Assembly (NCBI GenBank): GCA_903919715.1
Contig: CAIXJC010000012.1
Location: forward strand, 144,062 to 208,061
Direction of reading: 5' to 3'
DNA: 64,000 nt
Source: an uncultured bacterium
Lineage (GTDB): Bacteria; Planctomycetota; Phycisphaerae; Phycisphaerales; SM1A02
In this document: one piece after another, positions 36,677 to 46,361 of the stretch
How positions within the stretch are numbered: the first letter of the stretch is position 1
How the letters are laid out: the number at the start of each line of letters is the position of its first letter
Notes under the pieces: model-generated
What the model saw: only the letters and a program-made list of their open reading frames with translations
Database searches by the model: none
Told to the model about the DNA's origin: nothing
Program-made: the position numbers and the translations under genes

Positions 36677-36705
36677 AGGCTACCAAACTCCGTCACACTG
36701 GTCAA
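36677..36705 (-). promoter_or_regulatory. Putative rpsO promoter
   Basis: On the minus strand TTGACC (36705-36700) and TAGCCT (36682-36677) are separated by 17 bases. The predicted start of transcription is about 55 bases ahead of the rpsO ATG. The -10 is only a 3 of 6 match, so this is tentative. Confidence 0.4.
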
Positions 36706-36802
36706 CGCAATGTGGGCCAAAGGTTGAGGCGTAGACCGATAACCCGCTGTACATGCGATCGAATGGAAATGACTATCTCCGATTGCCACCTATCCTGCGG
36801 CG

Positions 36803-38440
36803 ATGAAGAGTGCGACCGATGGCTTGCGAGCTACCACCGACGAATTTGTTGTCCTGAGTGCCAAGATTGAACAGGGCGGCGGTGCGAACGGAGTTGAGCG
36901 TCAACATCGCCACGGTCGACTGACCGCACGTGAGCGCATCGGTTTGCTGTTAGACCCATCAACGGCTCAATGCGAGTGTGGGCTTCTTGCAGGATGGAAT
37001 ATGTACAAGGAGTATGGCGGTGCACCTGGCGCTGGCGTCGTGACCACGATTGGTCAGATCGAAGGACGTCTGTGCATGGTCGTGGCAAATGATGCAACGG
37101 TGAAAGCTGGCGCGTTCTTTCCGATGACCTGTAAAAAGATCATTCGAGCGCAGGAGATCGCGCAGCGCGCTCGAATGCCCTTGGTCTACCTCGTCGATAG
37201 CGCAGGCGTTTTTCTTCCGCTGCAGGAAGATGTTTTTCCTGATACCGATGACTTTGGACGCATTTTTCGCAACAATGCAGTCATCTCGGCGCAGGGGATT
37301 CCGCAGTATGCAGCCATCATGGGTAATTGTGTTGCAGGCGGAGGCTATTTGCCAGTTCTCTGTGACACGCTGCTCATGACCGAGGGAAGTGGTCTCTATC
37401 TGGCAGGTCCAGCGTTGGTGAAGGCTGCGATCGGCCAAGAAGTGACGAGCGAAGAACTCGGCGGCGCACAGATGCACGCAGAGATTTCTGGAACGATCGA
37501 CTTTCGAGAAAAGGACGATCCAGCGTGCTTGATTCGTTTGCGTCGATTGATGACGATGAATGCAGCTGCGCCACTCGCGTCTGATCCGCCAGTCGCAGCG
37601 GTTGATCCGGAACGTGCAGTTGAAGATGTCTATTCGGTCTATCGAAGCGATGTCGGTGCGCAGTACGACACGCGTGACGTCCTGAAGTGCATCGTGGATC
37701 GCGGATCGATGGACGAGTATCGCATGGAGCATGGTCCATCATTGGTCTGTGTCTACGCAAAAATTGCTGGGTTTCCCGTTGGAATAGTTGCCAACCAGCG
37801 CAAGATCACTGAGCGAAAAATGCCCGGCGGCAAGGCGGGCCCGTCCACATCCAAATGCATGCCAGGAGTGATTTACGACGACAGCGCTGACAAGGCGGCA
37901 CGTTTCATTATGGATGTCAATCAGCGCAGGATTCCTTTGTTGTTCATTCATGACACGACTGGATTTATGGTTGGTCGTGATAGCGAACAGTCGGGAATTA
38001 TTCGCGCTGGAGCAAAGATGGTCAATGCAATGAGCAATTCAATTGTTCCCAAAATTGTCTTGATCGCGGGCAATTCATATGGAGCGGGAAATTATGCAAT
38101 GTGCGGTCGTGCCTTTGATCCATTCTTAACATTTGCATGGCCTGGAGCGCGCTGTGCAGTGATGGGCGCCGCACAATCCGCAAATACGCTGCTGCAAATT
38201 GACCTTGCCGCACGAGAGCGAAAGGGCGAGCCTGTTGACGAGGCAATGCGCGAAAAACTGCTCGCTGCTATTTCGGCGTCCTATATGGAACAACAGGACA
38301 TTCGTTATGCCGCGAGTCGCGGTTGGGTTGATCGAATCATCGAACCGCATCGAACGCGCGTTGAATTGGCGATGGCGCTTCGAATGGCAGCACAAGCGCC
38401 GATCGTGGGAACATTTCACACGGGCGTTCTTCAGACGTGA
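36803..38440 (+). CDS. Acyl-CoA carboxylase carboxyltransferase (methylcrotonyl/propionyl-CoA carboxylase beta type)
   Basis: 545-residue biotin-dependent carboxyltransferase, which moves CO2 from biotin to an acyl-CoA. The N-half has GRLTARERIGLLLD, VVANDATVKAGAFFPMTCKKIIRAQEIA and the SAGVFLPLQEDVFPD segment that is typical of methylcrotonyl-CoA carboxylase beta subunits. The GGGYLPVLCD and GSGLYLAGPALVKAAIGQE stretches agree with this type. The C-half contains NDTTGFM-like HDTTGFMVGRDSE and GNSYGAGNYAMCGRAF. No biotin carboxylase or biotin carrier gene is near, so its partner must be elsewhere. The acyl substrate is inferred from similarity of pattern only. Confidence 0.9.
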   Translation: MKSATDGLRATTDEFVVLSAKIEQGGGANGVERQHRHGRLTARERIGLLLDPSTAQCECGLLAGWNMYKEYGGAPGAGVVTTIGQIEGRLCMVVANDATVKAGAFFPMTCKKIIRAQEIAQRARMPLVYLVDSAGVFLPLQEDVFPDTDDFGRIFRNNAVISAQGIPQYAAIMGNCVAGGGYLPVLCDTLLMTEGSGLYLAGPALVKAAIGQEVTSEELGGAQMHAEISGTIDFREKDDPACLIRLRRLMTMNAAAPLASDPPVAAVDPERAVEDVYSVYRSDVGAQYDTRDVLKCIVDRGSMDEYRMEHGPSLVCVYAKIAGFPVGIVANQRKITERKMPGGKAGPSTSKCMPGVIYDDSADKAARFIMDVNQRRIPLLFIHDTTGFMVGRDSEQSGIIRAGAKMVNAMSNSIVPKIVLIAGNSYGAGNYAMCGRAFDPFLTFAWPGARCAVMGAAQSANTLLQIDLAARERKGEPVDEAMREKLLAAISASYMEQQDIRYAASRGWVDRIIEPHRTRVELAMALRMAAQAPIVGTFHTGVLQT

Positions 38441-38456
38441 AAGCTGCAAGGTATTC

Positions 38457-39098
38457 GTGAGCAATACACCGAAAACAACTGAAATTGTCGTTGCAACTGG
38501 AAATCCGCATAAGGTCGAAGAGATACGAGAAATTCTTGCTGCGATGGGGGTCCGCGTTCTGGCGCTCACTGATGTAGGCGTGGCCGACATTCCAGAGCCA
38601 GAGGAGGACGGCGTGACTTTCGAACAAAACGCTCGGATTAAGGCAACGCAGTACGCGCGCGCAATCAATCGAATGGTTCTTGCAGATGATTCGGGCCTTG
38701 CAGTCGACGCCCTCGGCGGAGCGCCGGGAGTTTTTAGCGCACGTTGGTCTGGTCTCGGTGTGACCCGCGAAGAGCGGGATAATGCGAATAACGAAAAACT
38801 GTTAACCGAGTTGGCATCGATTTCAGTTGGTCAGCGTGGGGCTCGATTCGTTTGCGCAATGTGCTTGGCCGCAGCCGATGGGAAGGTGGTTGCAGAGACG
38901 ATTGGCGAGTTTCACGGATCGATTGGAATGGCTGCACGGGGCCTTAACGGATTCGGATACGACCCGCTCTTTGTGGTCGACGACTCTGGTCGAAGGAGCG
39001 CTGAATTGACCTCGGCAGAGAAGAATGAGCGCAGTCACCGAGGTGCCGCCACTCGAGCGATGGCGAATGTCTTAGCAACGCTCCACTCCGTATCCTGA
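38457..39098 (+). CDS. rdgB: XTP/dITP diphosphatase (non-canonical purine NTP pyrophosphatase)
   Basis: 213-residue Ham1/RdgB enzyme that cleans ITP and XTP from nucleotide pools. Motifs: VVATGNPHKVEEIREIL at the N-terminus, EDGVTFEQNARIKA, ADDSGLAVDALGGAPGVFSARW, GFGYDPLF and the C-terminal SHRGAATRAM. The GTG at 38457, with AAGG just upstream, gives the family start; longer upstream reading would run inside the carboxyltransferase gene. It follows that gene by 16 bases and precedes the cysteine-cluster gene by 4. Confidence 0.95.
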   Translation: MSNTPKTTEIVVATGNPHKVEEIREILAAMGVRVLALTDVGVADIPEPEEDGVTFEQNARIKATQYARAINRMVLADDSGLAVDALGGAPGVFSARWSGLGVTREERDNANNEKLLTELASISVGQRGARFVCAMCLAAADGKVVAETIGEFHGSIGMAARGLNGFGYDPLFVVDDSGRRSAELTSAEKNERSHRGAATRAMANVLATLHSVS

Positions 39099-39102
39099 TT
39101 GC

Positions 39103-40371
39103 GTGGTGATCTCTCTTCCAGTTCTTCCACTCGCAACGCCTGGGCAGCGCTATTCCTGTCACGGTTGTGGCAACTGCTGCCGCGACTTCACGGTTCAACT
39201 TCGCCCCGCAGATTCCCAGCGAATTCGTCAACAAGCGTGGGAGTCTCGGATTGGCTCGAATCCAATCGTGTTTTTTCGCGGGCAGGAATATTTGAGACAG
39301 CGCCCCGACGGCGCATGCATTTTTCTGTTAGACGACGGACGCTGTCGAATACATGCGGAGTTCGGATTTGAGGCGAAGCCCATCGCATGCCAAATGTTTC
39401 CATATATGTTGGCGCCGTCCGAAACGTCGAGCCAGATGGGAGTCAGCTTCGCATGTCGAAGCGTCGTCGAGAACAAGGGGAAACAGTTCAACGAACAAGT
39501 TCCTGATGCTCTCAAGATTGTCATGCGTGGCATTCCAGAAGTTGTCCGATCAACACGAGGCGCAGCGATCTCTCGCAGGCGCCGCGCAGAATTTGGCGAG
39601 TTGGATGTTCTCAAGAGCCGACTTGTCCGTTGGATTCAGCGTGATGCACCGCTTGAAGAGCGGTTGGATGGACTTGCTTGGATTGCGCAAACGTTGTCTG
39701 TAGCGCGTCTGGAAAAGATGCGAGGATCCCGCTTCAAAGAACTCATCGATCTGCTCTTTGATGCGCTTGCTGACGAATTGCCGCTGCATCCCGTTGCTGA
39801 TCCAATTCCCCGTCAAATAGCGCTCTTTCAGGGTTCGATCTTCGCACGCACCGAGGATCCCAAACCGCTTGCGCAGGGAGCACCAGGTCGTTTTCTTTCG
39901 ACGATCAGCCAATTGCAGAGAAGTCGCTTATGGCGGCGTGGAATCGCGGACAGCGTGGTTCCATTGATCGGCGTTGGCTGGCCGACATCGGCGACATTTG
40001 GTCAGGTGGCACGGATCAACCGTGTGCGTGCATCGCCTGAAATTTCTGCGTGTGATGAACTCGTCTCTCGTTGGATACGATCTTCGATCGAAGGCGGTCG
40101 CATTTGGGGAACTGGTTATTACGGTTGGAGTGCAGTCGACGGCCTCGCGTCCGTTGTGCTTTCCGCAGCGACAATCGGTTGGCTCTCCCGATTGCACGCA
40201 GTCCAGTCGCATGAAGACGCACCGAGGTTGGCGAATGTGCAAGCAGCTGTGGGGCGCATCGATAGAACTGCAGGGCGTGCGGTATGGCTCGGTGGATGGT
40301 CGGAGCGAATGCGCTTGGCGTACCTCATCCGAGACGATGGCTTGCGCCGATTAATCGCATCGCAGTTTTAG
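39103..40371 (+). CDS. YkgJ-family cysteine cluster protein
   Basis: 422 residues. The N-terminal 120 hold the zinc or iron-sulfur type cluster CxxCxxCC (CHGCGNCC), then C-x8-C (CIFLLDDGRC) and KPIACQMFPY, the pattern of the YkgJ/FliB-like family (UPF0153). The C-terminal 300 residues are a helical extension of unknown role, seen in longer members of the family. The GTG at 39103 starts four bases after rdgB, so the two are likely cotranscribed. Biochemical function is not established for this family. Confidence 0.82.
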   Translation: MVISLPVLPLATPGQRYSCHGCGNCCRDFTVQLRPADSQRIRQQAWESRIGSNPIVFFRGQEYLRQRPDGACIFLLDDGRCRIHAEFGFEAKPIACQMFPYMLAPSETSSQMGVSFACRSVVENKGKQFNEQVPDALKIVMRGIPEVVRSTRGAAISRRRRAEFGELDVLKSRLVRWIQRDAPLEERLDGLAWIAQTLSVARLEKMRGSRFKELIDLLFDALADELPLHPVADPIPRQIALFQGSIFARTEDPKPLAQGAPGRFLSTISQLQRSRLWRRGIADSVVPLIGVGWPTSATFGQVARINRVRASPEISACDELVSRWIRSSIEGGRIWGTGYYGWSAVDGLASVVLSAATIGWLSRLHAVQSHEDAPRLANVQAAVGRIDRTAGRAVWLGGWSERMRLAYLIRDDGLRRLIASQF

Positions 40372-40407
40372 TCGCTCGTCGCAATCGAGATTTCGAGAGT
40401 CGGAAAA

Positions 40408-41421
40408 TCAGGACGGATTCTTGCCGATCGCAGAGCGCATATCCGTGTCAGCGTTGACATTTTTCATTCGGTAATAATCCATCACGCCAAGATGCCCGTT
40501 GCGAAAGGACTCCGCGATTGCACGGGGGATTTCGGCTTCTGCAAGAATGACGATCGCGCGATTCTTTTGGGCTTCAGCGTTATGTTCGGCCTCTTGTGCA
40601 ATCGCAAGTGCTCTGCGTTGTTCCGCTTGCGCTTGGTACCGCTTGGTATCGGCTTCAGCCTGCGCTGCTTGAAGTTGTGCGCCGATATTTTCTCCGACAT
40701 CAACGTCGGCAATATCAATGGAGAGGATCTCGAAGGCAGTTCCCGAATCAAGACCTTTCGCTAACACCGTCTTGGAAATCCGGTCAGGATTTTCGAGAAC
40801 GCTCTTGTGATCCATCGCAGATCCAATGGTCGAAATGATTCCTTCACCAACACGTGCGATGATCGTCTCTTCAGTGGCGCCACCAACGAGGCGCGAGATG
40901 TTGGTTCGTACGGTGACCCGAGCCTTTGCTCGAAGTTGAATTCCATCTTTTGCAACGGCGTCGATCGTCTGCTTGCCAGATGCAGGATTGGGGCAATCGA
41001 TCACCTTCGGCATCACCGAAGTATTGACCGCATCAACGATGTCACGACCAGCCAAGTCAATTGCAACAGCACGATCCCATGGAAGATCGATACCAGCCTT
41101 CTCGGCAGCAATCATGGCGCGCACGACATTCGTCACGCGTCCGCCAGCCAGAAAATGTGCTTCCATATTCTGCGTGCTGATGTCGAGTCCGGTCTTCTTC
41201 GCACTGATGCGATTGAGCACGATCAGCGAAGGGTTTACCTTTCGAAGTCGCATCATGATGAGGTCGAGCAGACTGACGGGAGCGCCGCTGAGCCACGCCT
41301 GCAACCACAGTTGCACATATTGCCCAATGATCAGCAGAAAAACTAAGCCGACAACGGCGACGACCGCAAGACCAATCCATGCCCAAGGTTCGATTGCCAG
41401 AGTCATTGTTGTATTGCCCAT
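40408..41421 (-). CDS. floA: Flotillin-like protein FloA
   Basis: 337-residue SPFH-family scaffold of membrane microdomains. An N-terminal hairpin membrane segment ([21 protein letters not shown]) is followed by the FloA-specific segment [30 protein letters not shown] and a prohibitin-like domain. A Glu/Ala/Gln-rich coiled coil ([34 protein letters not shown]) and the end [21 protein letters not shown] follow. It is the last gene of the nfeD-nfeD-floA operon, matching the Bacillus yqeZ-yqfA arrangement. Confidence 0.95.
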   Translation of the reverse strand: MGNTTMTLAIEPWAWIGLAVVAVVGLVFLLIIGQYVQLWLQAWLSGAPVSLLDLIMMRLRKVNPSLIVLNRISAKKTGLDISTQNMEAHFLAGGRVTNVVRAMIAAEKAGIDLPWDRAVAIDLAGRDIVDAVNTSVMPKVIDCPNPASGKQTIDAVAKDGIQLRAKARVTVRTNISRLVGGATEETIIARVGEGIISTIGSAMDHKSVLENPDRISKTVLAKGLDSGTAFEILSIDIADVDVGENIGAQLQAAQAEADTKRYQAQAEQRRALAIAQEAEHNAEAQKNRAIVILAEAEIPRAIAESFRNGHLGVMDYYRMKNVNADTDMRSAIGKNPS

Positions 41422-41445
41422 GGGGGCATCGTACCGAGAACCACA

Positions 41446-42057
41446 TTACTGATCGGTCGAAGCGAATGGAAGTTCTCGCACCTTCAACTGTCCGTCAAGT
41501 GCGTCGACCACCTTGACGCTCGTTCCTTCAGCGATGAATCCATTTTCAGCGAGTGCTTCGAGGCGTCCGCCATCGATGCGAATGAATCCAATGGGACGAA
41601 GTGTGGTGATCGCGATCCCTTCGCGTCCAACAAATGCTGCGAGTTGACGAGCCGTGTTTTTCGCTGCTGATCCTGAGGTTGAAACGGAGGTGTTGGCGGA
41701 TTCATCATCGCCCTCGTCGCCATGCTTCTTGTTTCCGTCTGCGTCCTCTTTCAAGATCATGCGGTGAGCGATGGGAGTTTTCGACCAAACTTTGAAGACA
41801 AGCAGAACGACGATTGGACTTCCGCCACAGAGGATTGCCAGATAGACGCCGCCCCATGTCACGTCGTACACAAACATCGATGCGATTGAGCCGACGGCGC
41901 TGACGCCAGTCATGACAGCAAGGGCTCCCGCCGATGGAACGAAGAGTTCGAGAACCAACAGGACGATCGCCAATCCAAGAAGTCCGATGGCAACGAAAAG
42001 ATAAATTTCTTCGCGTCCAGTGACTGGAGCGGTTTGAGCGAGCAAGGTCATCATCAT
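41446..42057 (-). CDS. Short NfeD-family membrane protein
   Basis: 203 residues: three or four membrane helices near the N-terminus (YLFVAIGLLGLAIVLLVLELFVPSAGALAVMTGV...), a charged loop (KEDADGNKKHGDEGDDES), and a C-terminal NfeD OB-fold (GREGIAITTLRPIGFIRIDGGRLEALAENGFI). Such proteins partner with flotillin-like proteins. It overlaps the long NfeD gene by four bases and precedes floA by 24, so the three act as one unit. Confidence 0.9.
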   Translation of the reverse strand: MMMTLLAQTAPVTGREEIYLFVAIGLLGLAIVLLVLELFVPSAGALAVMTGVSAVGSIASMFVYDVTWGGVYLAILCGGSPIVVLLVFKVWSKTPIAHRMILKEDADGNKKHGDEGDDESANTSVSTSGSAAKNTARQLAAFVGREGIAITTLRPIGFIRIDGGRLEALAENGFIAEGTSVKVVDALDGQLKVRELPFASTDQ

Positions 42058-43775
42058 GTGGAAGATTGTCCCCGATCTATCGTCTCGTGGCGAGGCGGAT
42101 CGTTCAAAAGTGTTTCGACTTCCAGCGTTGTCCCTCGGCGGCGGACAATGCGAACTCGTGTGCCACTCTCAACGAATTCACCATTCGTTTGCGCATCGAA
42201 TGGTTGATGACCGATTTGGACCTTTCCAGTTGGACGGAGAGTGGTGATTGCGACCGCTTCGCTGCCTACTTGAGGCCAATTGTCTGGAATCGAAATCGCA
42301 TGACTCGACTGCGACGAGGCGGCAGTTTGAAGAATTGCCCGTCGAAAGAGCGCTGATTGCGGGAGTGACTTCGAGGCGAACCAGAGAATTGCCGTCGATC
42401 CGAAGAGCGCAACGAGGATCGAGCCGATACCCATAAAAAGTTGCTGTTGTCCGATCGCAGACGAGATGTCGCGAGTCACGAAACTTGAAATCAAACCTGT
42501 GAGCACGAGAGCGCCACCGATAACCGCAATCCAACCGCCGAGCGGAAGTATCACGATGTCGAGTGCGACCAACCCGAGTCCAAGCACGACTGCGATCAGT
42601 TCCCACCATTCTGCCAAGCCCACCAATGCGGGAGCGCCAACGAGTAACAGCAACGCAATTGCTGCGAGCGTGCCGAAGATGCCGAATCCCGGTGTCACTG
42701 CTTCTAGTACGAAACCGACGAGCAGAACGACAATCAATCCGATTCGGACGGGCCATGTTGTGAGGAATCGCACGAGCCACTCCGACCATGTTTCTTCGTA
42801 ATGCTTGACTGACGTGGCACCGAACCACGCGGCGATTTCTGTCTCGTCAGCCGCTCGACCTTTCGCCAATCCCAAGGCAATCGCTTCGTCCGGATAGAGG
42901 ACTAGTAATTGGTCAGACTTTGCGATTTGTCCGACTAAATGCCATTGGCCACGGTCATTTTCTGACAGTCGCGGACGCGATAGTGCGCGTGGGGTTGGCG
43001 GATTTTCGATCATCGGTTTTGATCGATACTCTGCGAAGTAGGGGATCAGCGATTCATCGTCCGCATCTGCACTCAAAGCCACTGGAGGAATAATCGCTGT
43101 GGACTCACGTGGTGGATCGCCGCCAAATACTGTGCGATATTCCTCAGCATCGACAATCGCACGCTTCCCATTGGTCGCATTGCGAATCAGCCAGAGTTCG
43201 CTGCCAAGTCGCACGAATGATTGGACGAGATGTTCGTCATACCCACGCAGGCGGGCGCTATCGACAACTTCAGCAATAATCGGGGCCTCCATCTTTGCTC
43301 GTTCAGTCGCTGGCATTGGGATGAGTCCTGCGCCTGGGACAACTTGAATCGGGGCAGCATCGCCAAAGGCGGATCTGGGACCAACCAGTATCTCGCGCGT
43401 CGCGAGTGCGAGAATTGCGCCGGCGGAAAATGCGTACGGGTGCACCCAAGCCACCGTGTTCACTGGCATTTGTGTCTTGATGTAATTGCAAAGTTGCAAT
43501 GTTGCGAGCAAATCTCCACCAGGAGTATCGAATTCTAGGACGATCGCTTGAGCGCCATTTGTCACGGCGAGTTCCGTTCGTCGCATGACGGAGATCACGG
43601 TGAGATCATCGATGGGGCCGCGAATCGGGATGATCGCGATACTCCCTGCCTGTCGTTCGGCGGGCACGGCTTGTGGTGAATCAGCTGATGCTGAATTCCA
43701 CACGATCACCGCGAAAGTTGCAAACAAGAAGGCGATGAGTCGCAGGGAAGGCACGATGACGGGATGGTAGACCAA
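42054..43775 (-). CDS. Membrane-bound NfeD/ClpP-class serine protease
   Basis: 573 residues. Signal peptide (LIAFLFATFAVIVWNSASA), then a ClpP/SppA-like protease domain: FDTPGGDLLATLQLCNYI, the catalytic-Ser segment HPYAFSAGAILALA and the following Lys-containing helix. Several membrane helices around 330-470 and a C-terminal OB-fold NfeD domain (GSEAVAITTLRPTGKVQIG) complete it. It probably cleaves membrane proteins, in concert with FloA. First gene of the three-gene operon; the start is 79 bases from the prepilin gene that precedes it on the same strand. Confidence 0.9.
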   Translation of the reverse strand: MVYHPVIVPSLRLIAFLFATFAVIVWNSASADSPQAVPAERQAGSIAIIPIRGPIDDLTVISVMRRTELAVTNGAQAIVLEFDTPGGDLLATLQLCNYIKTQMPVNTVAWVHPYAFSAGAILALATREILVGPRSAFGDAAPIQVVPGAGLIPMPATERAKMEAPIIAEVVDSARLRGYDEHLVQSFVRLGSELWLIRNATNGKRAIVDAEEYRTVFGGDPPRESTAIIPPVALSADADDESLIPYFAEYRSKPMIENPPTPRALSRPRLSENDRGQWHLVGQIAKSDQLLVLYPDEAIALGLAKGRAADETEIAAWFGATSVKHYEETWSEWLVRFLTTWPVRIGLIVVLLVGFVLEAVTPGFGIFGTLAAIALLLLVGAPALVGLAEWWELIAVVLGLGLVALDIVILPLGGWIAVIGGALVLTGLISSFVTRDISSAIGQQQLFMGIGSILVALFGSTAILWFASKSLPQSALFRRAILQTAASSQSSHAISIPDNWPQVGSEAVAITTLRPTGKVQIGHQPFDAQTNGEFVESGTRVRIVRRRGTTLEVETLLNDPPRHETIDRGQSST

Positions 43776-43779
43776 AGAA

Positions 43780-43805
43780 AACCCCGGCCACGATTGGCCG
43801 GGGTT
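43780..43805 (-). terminator. Rho-independent terminator after the prepilin pair
   Basis: A perfect 10-bp GC-rich stem AACCCCGGCC...GGCCGGGGTT with a six-base loop, followed on the minus strand by TTCTTT. It lies 50 bases after the stop of the prepilin gene and just ahead of the nfeD operon, separating the two units. Confidence 0.85.
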
Positions 43806-43854
43806 GAACGATTCTTTGTTTGAGGCGAAGTCTGAAACTTGTGCCTCTCTGAAA

Positions 43855-44754
43855 TCAATCCCAACTTGCGATGTGATTGGCTGTCAGCGGTCCAGTGCAT
43901 GAGGTGACAATCTGAATCAGCGAATCACGACCAGTCGCGGTGTCGGAGAAAAAGACGTTGTCAAGAACCGAAGTAGTTCCTGATGTCACCTTATCGAGTC
44001 CTTCAGGCGAGGAACTTCGCACAAAAACAACGTGGTTGTCATTGTGGCAAAGGTTGCCTTCCCATTCATCCTTGGCTCCGTGAATTCCAAGCGTTTGGGA
44101 ATTGGTGTAGTCCGCAGTATTCGTCACACCATTCTTGACGCCACGGTTTCCAAGAACGACGAACTTCGAGTTTCCCGAAGCGCGCCATTCTTTCTTCCGC
44201 CGATCGTTGTTTGCGAGTGGCATCGTGGCATAAGAAGTCGCCGACGCATTGAGAAGATCTGGTGCACTTCCTGAAATAATGAAGTGGGGAACTCCTGCGC
44301 CACCACCGCCGTCAGCACTATCGCCATCCCAATACTTGTCTTGTGCTGGTCGATACTGAGTGAAGTCATAATTCGTGCATGCTCCGATACGTGAACTCGT
44401 CTCTGCGGGGCTGATTAACAGCGTTGCTGGGAAGAGATTTTTCGCGATGCAAGCTGCATACAAATTCTGATGCGAATTCTTGAGTTCATTGAAATCCCCG
44501 CGGCCTGGGATATTGACTCCGCCAACCATCATGCGATTAATTTCGCCTGGCATTGGGTAATTCTGGGCCGGGTCATCATTCGCTTGAGTGAGGAATCCCG
44601 TATGGATCTGCTTGATTTGAGTCGCACACTTGATTTGTTGTGCACTCTTGCGCGCCTTCGCCAAAGCTGGCAGGAGGATTCCCAACAGCAATGCGATGAT
44701 CGACATGACGACCAAGAGTTCGACCAAGGTAAAAGCCCGTTTTGTCTGTTTCAT
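43855..44754 (-). CDS. Prepilin-type surface protein, copy B
   Basis: 299 residues with leader MKQTKRA and FTLVELLVVMSIIALLLGILLPAL, then ARKSAQQIKCATQIKQIHTGF, the layout of planctomycete prepilin-like proteins that end in a DNHVVF-type segment (HGAKDEWEGNLCHNDNHVVF). It shares with its neighbour: leader, KARxxAxxxK, LYAACIAKNLF against LYSACIARELF, DKYWD, WRASG, and KDEWEGN against KKEWDGN. Start at 44754 chosen because GGAA lies before it and it gives a short standard leader. It is likely processed by a prepilin peptidase and displayed or secreted. Role unknown. Confidence 0.87.
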   Translation of the reverse strand: MKQTKRAFTLVELLVVMSIIALLLGILLPALAKARKSAQQIKCATQIKQIHTGFLTQANDDPAQNYPMPGEINRMMVGGVNIPGRGDFNELKNSHQNLYAACIAKNLFPATLLISPAETSSRIGACTNYDFTQYRPAQDKYWDGDSADGGGGAGVPHFIISGSAPDLLNASATSYATMPLANNDRRKKEWRASGNSKFVVLGNRGVKNGVTNTADYTNSQTLGIHGAKDEWEGNLCHNDNHVVFVRSSSPEGLDKVTSGTTSVLDNVFFSDTATGRDSLIQIVTSCTGPLTANHIASWD

Positions 44755-44824
44755 AGTGTTTCCAATCTTTTTCGTTGTAAGTGAATTCATGTGTATATGG
44801 TTTCTTTCTGAAGGATCCGCGTGA

Positions 44825-45811
44825 TTAAGGGACGATTGCCGTGTCGTAAACGACGGCACCGTTATCTGCGGTTGGAGCACCAATAGTGAATGCAAGAATT
44901 GCGTCTCCTTGCTTCGCGGCTCCAGCCGTTCCAGATTGGCCGCATAGGAAGTCCATACAGAAGATATTGTCCTTGTCGAGTGTTCCAGACGTTCCTGCAC
45001 AGTCATAGCCTGTTTGAGTTGGGAACATGGTTGTCGTGTATTCGCAGTGGTTATCTGCGAAGACAACGTTTCCATCCCATTCCTTCTTGGACCCGTGCAA
45101 GAGAAGCGTTGGACTGTTCTTATAGTCCGCAGCGACCGTTACAGCCGAAGCAGGGCCAGTGTTCGCGTGCTTTGGTCCTCGGGTTGAGAAGAGCGGACGA
45201 GAACTGTCACCGCTCGCTCTCCAACCGACTGCCTTACGTTGTCCAAATAGCGGCTGATGTGCGAAAGAAGCATTGCAAATGCCGGTAGGTTGGTGGAGAT
45301 TCGTCAAGAATGTCGCATCCCAGTACTTGTCAGCAGATGGGTCATATTGTGCATAGTCGTATGGGAGGTCTGCGACTCCAATTTGATTTCCCTTGCCTTT
45401 TTCAACAACATTCGAACCGCTGTATTCGGTTGGCCCGATAAGAATGTCCGCATTGAACAGTTCTCGTGCAATGCACGCTGAATAGAGATTGGCAGTGTTG
45501 TTGAGGGTGTAGGACTCTAAGCCCATTCCTTGAATCTGCTGCGTTCCAACTCCACCGCCAGCGGTGAGGCTCGTTCCCTGACGATTGATCCAACCTGGCG
45601 TTGGAAGTCTCGACTGGGAGTCTTCGCTCGCCATGATGATCATGGCCTTGTGAATCTGTGTTTGCTGAGTGGAGTCCTTTACGGTTCGAGCTTGGTCGCG
45701 TGCCTTTGAAAGAGCAGGCAACAAGAGACCGATCAGAACTGCGATGATTCCAATAACCACGAGCAGTTCGACCAAGGTAAAGGCGCGGGGTTTGACTTTA
45801 ATTTCTGTCAT
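44825..45811 (-). CDS. Prepilin-type surface protein, copy A
   Basis: 328 residues. Leader MTEIKVKPRA is followed by FTLVELLVVIGIIAVLIGLLLPAL with Glu at +5 and Ala before the cleavage site. The globular part contains LYSACIARELFNADILIGP, a DYAQYDPSADKYWDAT block and the end HGSKKEWDGNVVFADNHCEY. AAGGACT precedes the start. It lies 70 bases ahead of its paralogue in the same direction; both probably form one transcript ending at the hairpin at 43780-43805. They are separate from the gsp operon and are not gspG/H/I homologues by their globular parts. Confidence 0.87.
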   Translation of the reverse strand: MTEIKVKPRAFTLVELLVVIGIIAVLIGLLLPALSKARDQARTVKDSTQQTQIHKAMIIMASEDSQSRLPTPGWINRQGTSLTAGGGVGTQQIQGMGLESYTLNNTANLYSACIARELFNADILIGPTEYSGSNVVEKGKGNQIGVADLPYDYAQYDPSADKYWDATFLTNLHQPTGICNASFAHQPLFGQRKAVGWRASGDSSRPLFSTRGPKHANTGPASAVTVAADYKNSPTLLLHGSKKEWDGNVVFADNHCEYTTTMFPTQTGYDCAGTSGTLDKDNIFCMDFLCGQSGTAGAAKQGDAILAFTIGAPTADNGAVVYDTAIVP

Positions 45812-46361
45812 GGGCGAGAGTCCTTCAAATATGGATGATGAATGATGCGAGTTTCAAACGACCCAACAAATAGGGTCACGATAAGTATTCGCCAATCGGA
45901 CCGTCCGACGAGCGACTAAAAAAGCATGGATTAAACCTTCTCCATTGAATTTTGCTTAAAAACAGCCATTTCTAGCGGTTGTCAAACAGATTCAAAGGTT
46001 TTCATTTCCGATTCACCTACAAGGACTCGACCAAGGACTCGATGTTGTGCGACTCCGATTAAAGAGTTGCTTGCTATCGAAATTCGATCCAGGTGGACTT
46101 CGATCCAAGTGGGCTTCGATCCAAGTGGGCTTCGATCCAAGTGGGCGCCAAGTTGTCGGCTGCTGGGTCGGAAGGAGGCTGCCAGAATTCTGGGAGCCAG
46201 AAGAAACGAAGGACGATTTGAGCTCGCGCTCGGGTATGTGACTCAGTCAGCCAGTCGATACAACAAACTTTCAGAGAACCATACGAGGATACTTCAGATT
46301 TAGGTTGAGTCAAATTATAGTTTTGTCTCCATTTTTTTCTGAATCGCTATACCTTTCGAAT
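45812..46361. other. Long non-coding gap with tandem repeats
   Basis: 550 bases without a convincing gene on either strand. It is AT-richer than the neighbouring genes. It holds a doubled 12-base unit caaggactcgac/t at 46020-46043, a four-copy 16-base repeat at 46083-46146 and a small hairpin GACCC-8-GGGTC at 45860-45877. Presumed upstream regions of the prepilin pair (leftward) and of ridA (rightward). Short open frames here overlap the repeats and lack any protein-like pattern. Confidence 0.7.
46083..46146 (+). repeat. Four tandem copies of a 16-base unit
   Basis: Unit TTCGATCCAAGTGGGC; copies 2-4 (46099-46146) are identical and copy 1 differs at two bases. A period of 16 does not keep a reading frame, so the repeat is not a coding one; it could be a binding array or simply a slippage tract. 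Confidence 0.95.

Noticed and set aside
46067..46303. Open frame through the 16-base repeats
   Set aside because: The repeat period changes the frame at each copy, codon use is unlike the neighbours, and no ribosome binding site or family pattern is seen.
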